From positions 1 through 6,322 of the forward strand of contig SHWK01000059.1 in the NCBI GenBank assembly GCA_009693885.1: a stretch of 6,322 bases of DNA, read 5' to 3'. How positions within the stretch are numbered: position 1 is the stretch's first letter; the number at the start of each line of letters is the position of its first letter. Shown here piece after piece: positions 4,651-6,322 of the stretch. Under the pieces are notes generated by a model, which made no database searches, was not told the origin of the DNA, and saw only the letters and a program-made list of their open reading frames with translations. Both the position numbers and the translations under genes were made by a program. The DNA comes from Rickettsiales bacterium. GTDB lineage: Bacteria; Pseudomonadota; Alphaproteobacteria; Rickettsiales; UBA1997.

Positions 4651-6322
4651 ATGACAGAGAAAAAAATCGGAAATTATACTATCATTGATCACGAGTTTGA
4701 TGTTGTGGTTGTAGGCGCTGGCGGTGCTGGTTTGCGTGCAACTTTGGGTATGGCGGCAAAAGGATTATCTACTGCTTGCGTTACAAAAGTCTTTCCAACC
4801 CGCTCACACACTGTGGCGGCGCAAGGTGGAATTTCTGCTGCGCTCGGAAACATGGGTGAAGATGATTGGCGCTGGCACATGTTTGATACGGTTAAAGGAT
4901 CAGACTGGCTCGGCGACCAAGATGCGATTGAATATATGTGCCGCGAAGCACCAGATGCAATTATTGAACTCGAACATTACGGCGTGCCATTTTCACGCAC
5001 TAAAGAAGGAAAAATTTACCAACGCCCATTCGGCGGAATGACCAAAGAATATGGTGAAGGTGGGCCAGCGCAACGCACTTGTGCCGCCGCTGATCGCACG
5101 GGTCACGCAATTTTGCACACACTTTATCAGCAATCAATTAAGCATGATGCGCAATTTTTTATCGAATATTTCGCGCTCGATTTAATCATGGAAAACGGCG
5201 TCTGTCGTGGCATCATGGCACTTAATTTGCTTGATGGAACCATGCATCGTTTCAAAGCGCAAATCGTTGTGCTTGCTACTGGCGGCTATGGTCGCGCTTA
5301 TTTTTCTGCCACTTCGGCGCATACTTGCACGGGCGATGGCAATGCCATGGTGCTTAGGGCGGGGCTGCCTCTACAAGATATGGAATTCGTACAATTTCAT
5401 CCAACTGGAGTTTACGGTTCGGGCTGTTTAATCACTGAGGGCGCGCGCGGCGAGGGTGGATACCTCGTCAATTCTGAAGGTGAGCGCTTCATGGAAAGAT
5501 ACGCTCCTAGTGCCAAAGATCTTGCTAGCCGCGATGTGGTTTCTCGTTCAATGACAATGGAAATCCTTGCTGGGCGCGGTGTTGGCCCCAATAAAGATCA
5601 CATTTATTTACACCTAAATCACCTCGATCCAAAAATTTTGCATGAGCGCCTTCCCGGAATCTCAGAAACAGCAAAAATTTTCGCTGGTGTAGATGTTACA
5701 AAAGAGCCAATCCCAGTATTGCCAACGGTTCACTATAATATGGGTGGCGTGCCAACAAACGTAAAAGGCGAAGTTCTTACGGTTAAAAATGGTAAAACAG
5801 AAATCGTATCAGGCCTTATGGCTATTGGTGAGGCGGCTTGTGTATCGGTTCATGGCGCTAACCGTCTTGGCTCAAATTCATTGTTAGATTTGGTGGTATT
5901 TGGTCGCGCCGCCGCTATTCGCGCCGCAGAGTTAATCAAGCCGAATGCGCCACAAACTGAGTTTGCAGAAAATGCTGGCGCTGAATCAATCGCGCGTTTT
6001 GAAAAAATTCGCAATGCTAACGGCAAATCTCCATCAGCAAAAATTCGCAACGAAATGCAAAAATGTATGCAAAATCACGCTGCAGTTTTTCGTACCGAAG
6101 AAATTTTGCAAAAAGGTTGTGATAAAATGTTGGAAGTTTTCAAAAGCTTCGCAGATCTTCATATCACTGATCGCGGTCTAGTTTGGAACAGCGATTTAGT
6201 CGAAAGTTTAGAACTTGATAACCTGCGTTCGCAAGCTCTCGTCACAATCAAAGCGGCACTAAACCGCAAAGAAAGCCGCGGTGCGCATGCTCGCGATGAT
6301 TATAAAGATCGTGATGATGAGC
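4651..6322 (+). CDS. sdhA: SdhA, succinate dehydrogenase flavoprotein subunit (3' end missing)
   Basis: SdhA oxidises succinate to fumarate and passes electrons through covalently bound FAD to SdhB, on the cytoplasmic face of complex II. The frame is open from ATG 4651 to the right edge, giving 557 residues of an expected roughly 595. The FAD Rossmann motif is G22-x-G24-x-x-G27 in VVVVGAGGAGLRA, and RSHTVAAQGGI carries H53, the expected covalent FAD histidine. Active-site residues by alignment to E. coli are H250 in QFHPTG, E263 in ITEGARGEGG, R294 in LASRDVVSRS, H361 in PTVHYNMGG and R405 in HGANRLGSNSLLDLVVFGRA. The visible end, ESRGAHARDDYKDRDDE, is the usual start of the C-terminal domain. 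No Shine-Dalgarno precedes the ATG. It is displaced from sdhD by the BRO cassette; sdhB is expected beyond the edge. Confidence 0.98.
   Translation, partial: MTEKKIGNYTIIDHEFDVVVVGAGGAGLRATLGMAAKGLSTACVTKVFPTRSHTVAAQGGISAALGNMGEDDWRWHMFDTVKGSDWLGDQDAIEYMCREAPDAIIELEHYGVPFSRTKEGKIYQRPFGGMTKEYGEGGPAQRTCAAADRTGHAILHTLYQQSIKHDAQFFIEYFALDLIMENGVCRGIMALNLLDGTMHRFKAQIVVLATGGYGRAYFSATSAHTCTGDGNAMVLRAGLPLQDMEFVQFHPTGVYGSGCLITEGARGEGGYLVNSEGERFMERYAPSAKDLASRDVVSRSMTMEILAGRGVGPNKDHIYLHLNHLDPKILHERLPGISETAKIFAGVDVTKEPIPVLPTVHYNMGGVPTNVKGEVLTVKNGKTEIVSGLMAIGEAACVSVHGANRLGSNSLLDLVVFGRAAAIRAAELIKPNAPQTEFAENAGAESIARFEKIRNANGKSPSAKIRNEMQKCMQNHAAVFRTEEILQKGCDKMLEVFKSFADLHITDRGLVWNSDLVESLELDNLRSQALVTIKAALNRKESRGAHARDDYKDRDDE

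Noticed and set aside
4689..6181. Several short frames on both strands inside sdhA
   Set aside because: sdhA is read without interruption through the whole stretch with all catalytic motifs present.

Overview
The window looks like part of an AT-rich alphaproteobacterial chromosome, most likely from the Rickettsiales or a similar host-associated lineage. This rests on SdhC, SdhD, SdhA and FolK, which all carry residues typical of alphaproteobacteria and mitochondria (for example HLCNGIRHLFWDIG in SdhC), on the low G+C of the spacers, and on short palindromic repeats that recall the palindromic elements of Rickettsia. The taxonomic call is an inference from motifs remembered, not from a search.

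Layout. Positions 1-836 (+) hold the 3' part of secF, a membrane subunit of the SecDF translocation motor. It meets folK (833-1312, -) tail to tail, and the two stop codons overlap. folK lies 12 bases downstream of gmd (1325-2311, -), so gmd-folK is probably one transcript joining nucleotide-sugar and folate synthesis. A 287-base divergent spacer (2312-2598) follows. It contains a 36-base near-perfect palindrome, a small G+C-rich pair of hairpins and a longer hairpin just before sdhC.

From 2599 on the + strand runs the succinate dehydrogenase (complex II) locus: sdhC and sdhD (3 bases apart, the membrane anchor that binds haem b and quinone), then sdhA (4651 to the right edge, the FAD subunit, lacking only its C-terminus). 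About 1.27 kb of unrelated sequence lies between sdhD and sdhA. It holds a BRO-N/DinD-like gene cut by an in-frame TAA, its detached but still readable C-terminal tail, and a small unknown reading frame broken by two TGA codons. Those TGAs lie inside a copy of the same 19-base unit that builds the palindrome upstream of sdhC.

The core genes are ordinary: protein export, folate, GDP-deoxysugar and TCA cycle/respiration. The unusual parts are the decaying mobile-type cassette inside the sdh operon, the dispersed palindromic unit found at two places in the sdh locus, and the lack of any recognisable Shine-Dalgarno sequence before all six visible starts. I found no tRNA, rRNA, CRISPR array, transposase or convincing Rho-independent terminator.
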